A stretch of DNA of 6,204 nucleotides from an uncultured Opitutaceae bacterium (GTDB lineage Bacteria; Verrucomicrobiota; Verrucomicrobiae; Opitutales; Opitutaceae): contig CAMLSH010000238.1 in assembly GCA_946482625.1 (NCBI GenBank), positions 1 to 6,204 on the forward strand, in the 5' to 3' direction. How positions within the stretch are numbered: the stretch's first letter is position 1; each line of letters begins with the position of its first letter. The notes below the pieces were generated by a model. The model searched no databases. It had not been told where the DNA came from and worked only from the letters and a program-made list of their open reading frames with translations. The translations under genes and the position numbers were made by a program. Shown here in pieces: positions 1-6,204 of the stretch.

Positions 1-198
1 CTCGAATACGTCCCCAGCGTCGCCAACTTCATCCTCGTCAAAGTCGGCGACGGCGCCCGCGTCTTCGACGCCCTCCAAAAACGCGGCCTGATCGTCCGTC
101 CGATGAAGCCCTACGGCATGCCCGAATGGCTCCGAATCACCGTCGGCACCCACGACCAAAACACCCGCCTCCTCGCCACGCTCGCCGAGGTGAAGTGA
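1..198 (+). CDS. hisC: Histidinol-phosphate aminotransferase, C-terminal part (5' end outside window)
   Basis: Only the last 65 codons are present, open from base 1 and ending at TGA 196-198. The fragment shows the C-terminal small-domain pattern of HisC-type PLP aminotransferases: PSVANF near the start (residues 5-10 of the fragment), then RGLIVRPM (28-35), [12 protein letters not shown] (38-49) and a final short helix. In this family the arginine of the LRITVG block (R45 here) binds the substrate carboxylate or phosphate end. HisC transfers an amino group from glutamate to imidazole-acetol phosphate in histidine biosynthesis, in the cytoplasm. The PLP lysine lies upstream and cannot be checked. 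The gene converges on the TPR gene with 33 bases between stops and no clear terminator hairpin there. It looks unrelated to the polysaccharide genes. A broader-range aromatic aminotransferase of the same fold is the main alternative. Confidence 0.85.
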   Translation, partial: LEYVPSVANFILVKVGDGARVFDALQKRGLIVRPMKPYGMPEWLRITVGTHDQNTRLLATLAEVK

Positions 199-231
199 AC
201 CACAACGCGGAATCGATCGCCCTCAACGCCC

Positions 232-1914
232 TCACCGTTCCCGCGTCTCGCTCTCTCGCGTCAGCCGCAGCATCACGCCCAGCGCCTCCAACACCTCCGC
301 GCGCCCCTCGAGAAACTGCCACTGCGCCTTCCCGAGTTCATCGCGCACGCGCGCCAGCAACCGCGGTGGCGTCCGGCGCATCGTGAGTAGTTTCTTCACA
401 GCCCCAGGCAACGCCTCAATCCGTCCTGCCGCCAGATCGAGCTCGATCAGCTGCATCAGCGCCGCTTGATCCAGCGAGTCGTCCTGCACAGCGCGCACCA
501 GCAGTTCGCGCGCATCCTCCATCGCCCCGACCTCGACAAGCCGGCGCGACACCGACGCCAGTTGCTCGCTGCGAATTCCCGTCTCACCGAGAAAATTTCG
601 CACATATAACCGTCCCGCGTCGTGGTCGCCCAGTCCGTGCAACGCGACCGCCTGCAGCCCGTTGAACAGCGTACGATGCCGCCGGCTCCACTCGGGATTC
701 TCGCGCAATAACTCGCGCGCCAAATCGAGCGCCTCCTCGTGTCGCCCTGCCAAGATGCACGACTCGACCGCGAACACCGCCGGCGCGTCCCACGCAAGTC
801 CCGCCGTCTTGCAGTGCGCGTAAATGCGCCGCACGAGCGCCGTATCTCCCGCGTTCGCCGCCTGCTCCGCCAGCAGCGCGAGCACCACACCGTCGTTGGG
901 AAAATCCGCCATCACCCCGTCCACTTCGCGCCGCGCTCCGCTCACATCGCCCGCCTCCATCAACACGCGCAACAACGCGATCCGCGGCTGCGGCGATCCC
1001 GGGTTCGCCACCTGCCGGAGCAGATGAAGCCGCCGCGCGTCATCGAGCCTACCCACCTCGATATAATAGCCCGCTAGCATCCCCGCCACCTCGTCATCCG
1101 CCGGCAGGCGAACGCGCAACTGTTCCAGCGCGAGCAATGCCAGTTCGGGATATCCCCGCTCCCATTCGATACGCGCGCCCAGCATGCGGCCTTCCCGCGT
1201 TTCATCCAGCCGATGCGCCACTATCAACGCCTCGGCCTTGTCGTAACTTCCCCGATACGCATAGGCGACCGCCGCATGCAGCGCCGCGATGCGCTTGCGC
1301 GCGCCAGACGCGCCAGAATCCGCCAACACTTCGTCGGCGAGCGCCACCACCCGCGCGTCGTTCTGCGCCTGTAAAAGAAACACCAGCACTGCCTGAAGGT
1401 ACGCCTCGTCCGTGCGATGGTACATGAGCCCATCCACCAACGTTTCCTCCGCTAGCTCGAATCGCCGCAGCATGCGGTAAAGCTGCGCCAGCAACAAACG
1501 GCCCTCCCGGTTCGCGGGATCTTTTTGCAAGCCCACCCGCAGATTCAGATACGCCCCGCGCCATTGCGCATGCTCGAGCATCGCCTTCGCCGTCGCCACA
1601 TAATGCGCCGCGCGGATCGCCCGGTATTCGTCCCACCGCCACGGCAACGCCAGATGTCCGTACCGCACGTCTTTCACGTCCTTGTACGCATGCACGTACG
1701 CCCACGCCGCAAACGGCAACGTCGCCCATGCCATCACGACGAGTGCCAGTATATTCGGCAGCATTCGTCGCCAATAGACGATCACCTCCACGCCATCGTC
1801 CGTGCGGTGAATGAGCACAGGCGCGATCCGCGACCAACCGCGCGCCCCTCGCACACGATCAACACGCGTTCTTTTTAACGCAGCGGCGTCAGCGTTCTCC
1901 CGATGCGTGGACAT
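232..1914 (-). CDS. Membrane-anchored TPR-repeat protein, function unknown
   Basis: 560 residues. Residues 1-50 are basic and polar and end in a WRR pair (48-50). A single hydrophobic segment follows at about 52-74 (LPNILALVVMAWATLPFAAW). Basic residues before the segment predict a cytoplasmic N-terminus and a periplasmic C-terminal domain. Residues about 95-550 are almost all helical, with TPR-like pairs of the A-x-x-Y/L, G-x-x-x-x-A type: AYLNLRVGLQKDPANREGRLLLAQLYR (121-147), YRGSYDKAEALI (220-231), YIEVGRLDDARRL (284-296), LMEAGDVSGARREV (318-331), ILAGRHEEALDLARELL (387-403), EVGAMEDARELL (461-472). The repeats are degenerate. There is no lipobox, so it is not a PrsT-type TPR lipoprotein. 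ATG at 1912-1914 gives the longest frame; no Shine-Dalgarno is seen, and M51 would be an alternative start that removes the cytoplasmic head. The gene is divergent from the export operon across 289 bases. A role as a periplasmic scaffold in polysaccharide assembly is possible but rests only on position. Its codons favour NNG (GCG, GTG, CTG), unlike the NNC of its neighbours. Confidence 0.85.
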   Translation of the reverse strand: MSTHRENADAAALKRTRVDRVRGARGWSRIAPVLIHRTDDGVEVIVYWRRMLPNILALVVMAWATLPFAAWAYVHAYKDVKDVRYGHLALPWRWDEYRAIRAAHYVATAKAMLEHAQWRGAYLNLRVGLQKDPANREGRLLLAQLYRMLRRFELAEETLVDGLMYHRTDEAYLQAVLVFLLQAQNDARVVALADEVLADSGASGARKRIAALHAAVAYAYRGSYDKAEALIVAHRLDETREGRMLGARIEWERGYPELALLALEQLRVRLPADDEVAGMLAGYYIEVGRLDDARRLHLLRQVANPGSPQPRIALLRVLMEAGDVSGARREVDGVMADFPNDGVVLALLAEQAANAGDTALVRRIYAHCKTAGLAWDAPAVFAVESCILAGRHEEALDLARELLRENPEWSRRHRTLFNGLQAVALHGLGDHDAGRLYVRNFLGETGIRSEQLASVSRRLVEVGAMEDARELLVRAVQDDSLDQAALMQLIELDLAAGRIEALPGAVKKLLTMRRTPPRLLARVRDELGKAQWQFLEGRAEVLEALGVMLRLTRESETRER

Positions 1915-2063
1915 GCAAAAGCGCGATGGAATTCAGATAAACCCTCCCCAGCGAAACACCGAGGCTCGGCCCAAATAGGCCTTGCTCATGCGAAGCGCGC
2001 GAACCTTTCTTGGCGCCGTCTTCAAATTGTCGGGAGGTGAACGGGAGAAAGCAGCGACGTCGC

Positions 2064-2084
2064 CGTGCGTTTTTATTGCGCACG
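2064..2084. repeat. Short inverted repeat, possible operator
   Basis: CGTGCG (2064-2069) and CGCACG (2079-2084) are perfect reverse complements separated by nine T/A-rich bases (ttttattg-like loop). It lies 120 bases upstream of the outer-membrane protein gene. There is no following T-run to make it an intrinsic terminator. It could be a regulator site or chance in GC-rich DNA. Confidence 0.2.
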
Positions 2085-2095
2085 ACATCGACGAA

Positions 2096-2111
2096 GCCGG
2101 GCTCTCCCGGC
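2096..2111. repeat. Short inverted repeat / hairpin
   Basis: GCCGGG (2096-2101) and CCCGGC (2106-2111) pair perfectly around a CTCT loop, giving a compact GC hairpin 92 bases before the likely start of the outer-membrane protein. No T-run follows on either strand, so a terminator is unlikely. It may sit in the 5' leader of the operon, or be chance. Confidence 0.2.
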
Positions 2112-2203
2112 GGGTCATCGGCAACGACTATTCGGAGATGCGCCCCCACCCCCACGCGGCCCATTCGCCGCAATCTCCTGCTCGTGACCACTCGCCGCCG
2201 CGC

Positions 2204-3346
2204 ATGAAAACCTTCCTCTGCACAATCGCCGCTCTCACTAATCTCAGCCTCTCCATTCCGGCTGCCGCCGCTACCCGCATCGGCGATTCCCTCGCGATCG
2301 CGTTCGCCGGCACGCTCAGCGCACGCGTCGACGACAACATTTTCCTCAGCGATCTCCACGAGGTAAAAGACACCCTCGTCGACGCCACGCCCAGCCTCAC
2401 ACTTACCTTCGGTCACGGCTCGCAAACCGCCGGCTCGCTCGAACTCGCGGAGACCTTCACCCGCTATCGCGAAAACGATCTTCTCGACGACGAACTCCTC
2501 TCCGCCGTCGCTGGCGCATCCTTCCGCGACGACAACCGCGCGCTCGTACTCGACGCCGCCTACCGTGAAATCAATCAGAGTACCCGTGACGTGCGCAGCA
2601 CCACGCTCGTCCGCCGCGATCTTCTCCACGCCGGCATCGCCGGCACGCTCGGCGTCTCTCCAAAAATATCGGTCGGCATCGGCCTCACTTGGGACAAAAC
2701 TCGTTACGACAACGCGCTCTATAACGACGCCGCGGAGCTCACCGTTCTGCTCAACAGCTACTACGCCCTCTCCGAAAAACTCGATCTCAGCGCCGGTTTC
2801 CGTCACCGCCAGACGTCCCTCGACGTCGCCTCCGGAAATTCAAAAGACGACTACGCCAACGTCGGCCTCCGCGTTCCGGTCTCCGAAAAGCTGAGTGGTT
2901 TTCTCAACGTCGGTTATAACCGACGTAAACCCCGCGTCGGCGATGCCGAGAGCGGTCTCGGCCTCGAGGCCCTGCTTCACTACGGAGCCACCGAAAAAAC
3001 CGCCTTCACGCTCAATGTCGCCAACGATTACGCCACCGGCGCCCAAGGCGATTCCCAGAAGATCCTCGCGGTTTCTCCTGAGTTAAAAACCACCTTCTCT
3101 CCGCAATGGATTCTCACCGCCGGCCTCACATGGCAGCGGCTGGAGGACTTCAGCGGACGCGAAGAGACTTATGTCGATGGCCACGTCGGCCTGACCTACC
3201 GTATCCACGATCAAGCGACGGTCGGCGCGACCTATCGCCGCCGCTCCAACGACTCCGATACCGTCTTCACCGACATCCAGGGACGCCGCCGCAGCGCCAG
3301 TTTCGACAACGCCATCGTCAGCATCACCGCCAATCTTCGCCTCTGA
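2204..3346 (+). CDS. Outer-membrane beta-barrel protein of polysaccharide export operon
   Basis: 380 residues from ATG 2204 to TGA 3344-3346. The start is chosen because MKTFL opens a classic signal peptide: basic K2, hydrophobic core (about 4-18), then PAAAA with likely cleavage after A23. The same frame is open 74 codons further upstream, but that would bury the signal. The mature part has alternating polar/hydrophobic strands separated by charged turns, for example LSAGFRHRQTSLD, LSGFLNVGYNRRKPRVG, WILTAGLTWQRLEDF, YVDGHVGLTYRIHD and ATVGATYRRRSND, and it ends in a short amphipathic strand (AIVSITANLRL). The mature opening (SLAIAFAGTLSARVDDNIFLSD) resembles the putative beta-barrel porin 2 (BBP2/EpsL/VpsM-like) proteins of exopolysaccharide clusters. 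The final residue is Leu, not the usual Phe, which is tolerated in many barrels. It is followed after 36 bases by the OPX gene, so it is probably the outer-membrane pore or an accessory barrel for the polymer. No Shine-Dalgarno is seen. Confidence 0.82.
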   Translation: MKTFLCTIAALTNLSLSIPAAAATRIGDSLAIAFAGTLSARVDDNIFLSDLHEVKDTLVDATPSLTLTFGHGSQTAGSLELAETFTRYRENDLLDDELLSAVAGASFRDDNRALVLDAAYREINQSTRDVRSTTLVRRDLLHAGIAGTLGVSPKISVGIGLTWDKTRYDNALYNDAAELTVLLNSYYALSEKLDLSAGFRHRQTSLDVASGNSKDDYANVGLRVPVSEKLSGFLNVGYNRRKPRVGDAESGLGLEALLHYGATEKTAFTLNVANDYATGAQGDSQKILAVSPELKTTFSPQWILTAGLTWQRLEDFSGREETYVDGHVGLTYRIHDQATVGATYRRRSNDSDTVFTDIQGRRRSASFDNAIVSITANLRL

Positions 3347-3382
3347 GCGCTCGTCCAAGACGTCGCCTTCGCCCTTCGCTCC

Positions 3383-4003
3383 ATGCTCTACCACCCGTTC
3401 CTTCTCCGCCAATTCCTCCTCGTGGCACTCGCGTTCATGCTCACGCCTCTCGTTGCCCAAGACTCGGTCATCCCGCTCTCCGCCCAACCCGTCGTCGGCG
3501 ACTACCGGCTCCAGCCGCAAGACCTCCTCCGCGTGCAGGTCTTTCAAGAGCCCGACCTGCTTCGCGAAGTCCGCATCTCACAGGAAGGCACTATCAACCT
3601 CCCGCTCATTGAGCAGGTCGACCTGCGCCACAAAACCCTCCGCCAAGCCGAACAGATCATCCGTGAGCGCTACGACCGCGACTTCCTCGTCAACCCGCAG
3701 ATCACCCTCGTCGTCGTCGAATACGCCCGCCGCACCGTCAACGTCCTCGGCAACGTCAACCTCCCCGGCGCCGTCTCTTTTCCACAGGAGCAATCGCTCA
3801 ACCTTATCGACGCCATCACCCGCGCCGGCGGTTTCAACCGCCTCGCCGACCGCCGGCATGTGAAACTCACGCGCACCTCCGCCGACGGGAAAAGCGAGAC
3901 CTTCGACATCAACGCCGACCAGCTCATGAGCAAAGGCGCCTCCGCCGAAAAGTGGGCCCTCCAGGCCGGCGACACCGTCTACGTCCCCGAACGCGTGCTC
4001 TGA
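3383..4003 (+). CDS. Short polysaccharide export protein (OPX/Wza family)
   Basis: 206 residues. An N-terminal signal peptide (hydrophobic core about 7-22) ends in LVA-Q, with likely cleavage after A25. Residues about 37-113 match the polysaccharide export (Poly_export) domain: GDYRLQPQDLLRVQVFQEPDL, RISQEGTINLPLI, then NPQITLVVVEY. Residues about 117-165 form an SLBB domain (RTVNVLGNVNLPGAV, then LIDAITRAGGFNRLADRRHVKLTR). The protein closes with LQAGDTVYVPERVL. It therefore stops right after the first SLBB-like unit, whereas E. coli Wza has further SLBB repeats and a C-terminal amphipathic helix that forms the outer-membrane pore. It contains no cysteine, so it cannot be a lipoprotein. It is best seen as a periplasmic adaptor between the inner-membrane kinase (8 bases downstream) and an outer-membrane barrel (36 bases upstream). 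Family assignment is firm; the exact polymer is unknown. No Shine-Dalgarno is seen before ATG 3383. Confidence 0.93.
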   Translation: MLYHPFLLRQFLLVALAFMLTPLVAQDSVIPLSAQPVVGDYRLQPQDLLRVQVFQEPDLLREVRISQEGTINLPLIEQVDLRHKTLRQAEQIIRERYDRDFLVNPQITLVVVEYARRTVNVLGNVNLPGAVSFPQEQSLNLIDAITRAGGFNRLADRRHVKLTRTSADGKSETFDINADQLMSKGASAEKWALQAGDTVYVPERVL

Positions 4004-4011
4004 TCCACCCC

Positions 4012-6204
4012 ATGAACAGCCCCGTCGCTCCCGTCCCCGCAGACCAGCTCAAAGACGTCCCGGAGCCTCCGCACCCCGGCCGCGCGTATTCGACCATCGA
4101 TGACAAACCGCGACCGCGAAGCTTTCACGATTACGCGCTCATCTTGCGCGAACGCTTCTGGCTTATCGTCGCCACCTGCCTCGTCATCTTCTCCGCCGCG
4201 CTCATCTACACGCTTTCTCAGACGAAAACCTATCAGGCGCGCTCGCTGATCCAGATCCTCCGTCGCGACCCCGCCGTCCTCAAAGTACAAGCCGTGACCG
4301 ACAATGACGTCCGCACGCTCGAAGACCTCAACACCATCGTCCAGATCCTGGAAAGCGGGACCATTGTCCAAAAAGTCTCCGACCGCCTCACCGGCGAAAA
4401 ACTCACGCGTTTCATGGCGCCATACCTCGACGGCGGCCCCGGCGATCCGCTCACCGCCGCCGAGATAATTTTCCGCCATCGTCGTATCGTTCCGCGCCGC
4501 ATGAGCCTCATCATCGAGGTGCAATACCGTCACCCCGACCGCCACCTCGCGGCGGAAATCGCCAACCTCTTCGTGACCGAATTCATCGCCTACAACTCGG
4601 GCGTGCGCATCGACGAATCGATGAAGGCCGTCGACGAACTCCACGCCCGCATCGACGACCAGCGCAAGAAGGTCGGCGAACTCGCCACCCGCCTCCAGAC
4701 CTACCGCGAAACCCACAAAATGGTTTCTCTCGATCAACGCCGCGACCTCGTCACTGAGACGCTCAAGACCCGAAGCATCCTTGTCGCGCAAACCGACGCC
4801 CGCTTCAAAGACGCCGGCGTCCGCTGGCAACAAGTCCAGGAACTCCGCGCCGCCCACCGTGACCTCGCCGAACTTTCGTTCGTCGTCAGCCACCCGATCG
4901 TCGGCGAACTCAAAAAACAACAGGCCGCCCAAAAGGTCCTCGTCGCCCAGCTCAGCGAACGTTACCGCGCCAAACACCCGCGCCTGATCGACGCGGTCCG
5001 CACGCTTGAGCAGATCGATGCCGAGCTCGTCAAAGCCACCGCCGAAGCCGCCTCGCTCGTCGAAGGCGATTACCAGTCCGCCCTCCGCAACGCCCAAGAA
5101 GCCCGCGCCAGCCTCCTCGAACAAGAAACCCGCTCGCTCGGCATCGACCGCGCCGGCGTCGAATACGAGAGCCTCGATCGCGAACTTAAAATCGAGGAGC
5201 AAGTCCTCCAGCACCTCATGAGCCGCATGCGCGAGACCACCCTGTCCAGCACGCTCGACACGCAGAACGCCCGCGTCATCGACCTCGCCTACCCGTCACA
5301 GCCCGAGCATTACGTGAAGCCCGTCATCGTCCTCAACCTCGGCCTAGGCTTGGCCGGCGGTCTCGGCGCCGGCCTCGTTCTCGCTCTCTTCCTCGCGTTC
5401 ATCGATGACCGCGTGAAGAGTATTTTCGACGTGGAGAACGTCCTCGGTCTCCGACTTCTCGGCACCATTCCACTATTAGGGAAAATGCCTGCCCACGAAA
5501 AAGCCCGGATCGTCGCCAACCAGTCCGACCGCCGGGTCGCCGAAGCTTTTCTTACGTTGCACTCCAGCCTTCGCCTGAAGGACGCCGGCCGCGCCGCCCA
5601 ATGTATCCTCATCACCAGCACGCTGCCCGACGAAGGGAAATCCTTCGTCGCGGCCAACCTCGCGCTGACCTTCGCGGCGCACGGCGAAAAAGTCGTCCTC
5701 CTCGATTGCGACCTGCGCCGCCCGCGTCTGCACGACTCGTTCCGCATTTCCAACCGGCGCGGCGTCATCGATCTGTGCAGCGGCGACCGCCTCCGCATCG
5801 AAGACGTCGTCTTCGCCACCGCCCACCCCGGCCTCGATCTCATTCCCTCCGGCGGACGCGCACAAAATCCCACACATATCCTCAACAGCGCCGCCTTCGA
5901 GCGCCTGCTCGCCACGCTCCGTTCCCGCTACGACCGCATCGTCATCGACACGCCCCCGATCGCCGCCGTCAGCGACGCACTCATCATTCTCCCCTTGGTC
6001 GACGGCTCTCTCTTCACGATCTTGTTCAACAAAGTCCGCCGCCACGCCGCCCAACACGCCGCCCGCCGACTGCTCGAAGCGAGCACCCCAAATCTCGGCG
6101 CCCTCCTCAACGGCATCAACGCCCGCTTCTCAGGCCACTATTACGGCCAGTACTACGACAAATCCTGCCAGGACTACTACGTCGCCATATCCAAAACCGA
6201 CGAC
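4012..6204 (+). CDS. Polysaccharide co-polymerase with fused BY-kinase (Wzc type), 3' end outside window
   Basis: 731 codons without a stop; the frame runs off the window. It begins 8 bases after the OPX stop. Domains: cytoplasmic head 1-49; TM1 about 50-68; Wzz domain with QILESGTIVQKV early and coiled coil about 200-400, including the RYRAKHPRL motif; GNVR-like segment 382-410 (EYESLDRELKIEEQVL); proline motif PSQP 428-431; TM2 438-463; then the kinase. Kinase motifs: Walker A P539-D-E-G-K543-S544, Walker A' V561-VLLDCDLRRP571 with D565 and D567, Walker B V644-I-D646-T-P-P649. A tyrosine-rich tail follows (Y710, Y711, Y714, Y715, Y722, Y723). BY-kinases autophosphorylate this tail, and cycles of phosphorylation and dephosphorylation control oligomer state and polymer length or assembly. 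Two oddities: the EX2RX2R oligomer-interface motif before the P-loop reads E511-x2-L514-x2-H517, and the residue after the Walker A serine is F545 instead of the usual T. All catalytic residues I can name are present, so activity is expected. Confidence 0.95.
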   Translation, partial: MNSPVAPVPADQLKDVPEPPHPGRAYSTIDDKPRPRSFHDYALILRERFWLIVATCLVIFSAALIYTLSQTKTYQARSLIQILRRDPAVLKVQAVTDNDVRTLEDLNTIVQILESGTIVQKVSDRLTGEKLTRFMAPYLDGGPGDPLTAAEIIFRHRRIVPRRMSLIIEVQYRHPDRHLAAEIANLFVTEFIAYNSGVRIDESMKAVDELHARIDDQRKKVGELATRLQTYRETHKMVSLDQRRDLVTETLKTRSILVAQTDARFKDAGVRWQQVQELRAAHRDLAELSFVVSHPIVGELKKQQAAQKVLVAQLSERYRAKHPRLIDAVRTLEQIDAELVKATAEAASLVEGDYQSALRNAQEARASLLEQETRSLGIDRAGVEYESLDRELKIEEQVLQHLMSRMRETTLSSTLDTQNARVIDLAYPSQPEHYVKPVIVLNLGLGLAGGLGAGLVLALFLAFIDDRVKSIFDVENVLGLRLLGTIPLLGKMPAHEKARIVANQSDRRVAEAFLTLHSSLRLKDAGRAAQCILITSTLPDEGKSFVAANLALTFAAHGEKVVLLDCDLRRPRLHDSFRISNRRGVIDLCSGDRLRIEDVVFATAHPGLDLIPSGGRAQNPTHILNSAAFERLLATLRSRYDRIVIDTPPIAAVSDALIILPLVDGSLFTILFNKVRRHAAQHAARRLLEASTPNLGALLNGINARFSGHYYGQYYDKSCQDYYVAISKTDD

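Larger units (their letters stand above)
1915..2203. other. Divergent intergenic region between TPR gene and export operon
   Basis: This 289-base stretch must carry the start signals for both divergent units. I find no convincing -35/-10 pair on either strand. It contains two perfect 6-base inverted repeats (2064-2084 and 2096-2111), a 5-base one (1959-1969, CCGAG-G-CTCGG), and a strong Shine-Dalgarno-like GGAGGTGA at 2033-2040 with no start codon at usable distance. One + frame stays open from TTG 1982 into the downstream gene. It encodes a peptide with two ABC-ATPase-like motifs, LSGGE (2027-2041) and AHDIDEA (2080-2100). No gene is called here. Confidence 0.6.

Noticed and set aside
199..231. 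Bidirectional terminator between the converging hisC and TPR genes
   Set aside because: Only a short CGATCG palindrome is present, with no stable stem and no T-run on either strand.
126..386. Small + strand open frame of 86 codons
   Set aside because: It overlaps the end of hisC and the TPR gene in another frame, is rich in P/R/A/H, and has no recognisable pattern.
2011..2026. Sigma-54-like promoter (TGGCGC ... TTCAA)
   Set aside because: GG at 2012-2013 should be followed ten bases later by GC, but 2024-2025 is AA.
1982..2203. Extension of the barrel gene to TTG 1982, adding 74 residues
   Set aside because: The signal peptide begins at M75 of that reading, and an N-terminal polar extension would prevent normal export. 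ATG 2204 fits much better. ATG 2138 has a GGAG directly before it, too close to serve, and has the same signal-burying problem.
1889..2806. Antisense open frame of 305 codons on the - strand
   Set aside because: It overlaps the secreted barrel gene and the TPR start, is rich in E/G/V/R with no motifs, and fits a shadow of GC-rich coding sequence.
3979..5214. Long antisense open frame of 411 codons on the - strand
   Set aside because: It lies opposite the kinase gene, whose domain content is unmistakable. Its D/E/G/V/F-rich composition is what reverse-reading of NNC codons produces, and it shows no domain pattern.
5476..6057. Antisense open frame of 193 codons opposite the kinase domain
   Set aside because: The opposite strand carries Walker A, A' and B in order. 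This frame has low-complexity D/E/G/V content only.

Overview
The window is GC-rich chromosomal DNA from a Gram-negative bacterium. The outer-membrane barrel, the OPX export protein and the Wzc-type kinase all require a two-membrane envelope. Codon choice on the + strand is strongly NNC (GCC, GTC, CTC, ATC, ACC), and I see no Shine-Dalgarno sequence ahead of any likely start. Together with the gene order this would fit an Opitutaceae-like member of the Verrucomicrobiota. That placement is an inference from style, not proven by a marker gene.

Layout. (1) Positions 1-198 (+): the last 65 codons of a histidinol-phosphate aminotransferase (hisC). (2) Positions 232-1914 (-): a 560-residue protein with one N-terminal membrane anchor followed by TPR-like helical repeats, converging on hisC with a 33-base gap. 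(3) Positions 1915-2203: a 289-base divergent intergenic region. It holds small inverted repeats and an open stretch that encodes fragments resembling ABC-ATPase motifs. (4) Positions 2204-6204 (+): the start of a polysaccharide export operon. It has a secreted, probably beta-barrel outer-membrane protein (380 aa), a short OPX/Wza-type export protein (206 aa), and a Wzc-type polysaccharide co-polymerase with a fused BY-kinase (at least 731 aa, running off the window). The gaps between these three genes are 36 and 8 bases.

How the genes work together. The kinase spans the inner membrane twice and would control polymer length and assembly by cycles of tyrosine autophosphorylation. The short OPX protein would sit in the periplasm and link it to the outer membrane. 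It lacks both a lipobox cysteine and the C-terminal helix that Wza uses to cross the outer membrane. The barrel encoded just upstream is therefore the best candidate for the actual outer-membrane pore. The TPR protein is divergently transcribed; if it belongs to the system, its repeats would be periplasmic.

No clearly new system is visible. The points most worth a second look are the short-OPX plus separate-barrel arrangement, the loss of both arginines of the BY-kinase EX2RX2R motif, the ABC-ATPase-like motif fragments in the intergenic region, and a C-over-G skew that follows the DNA strand rather than the gene.
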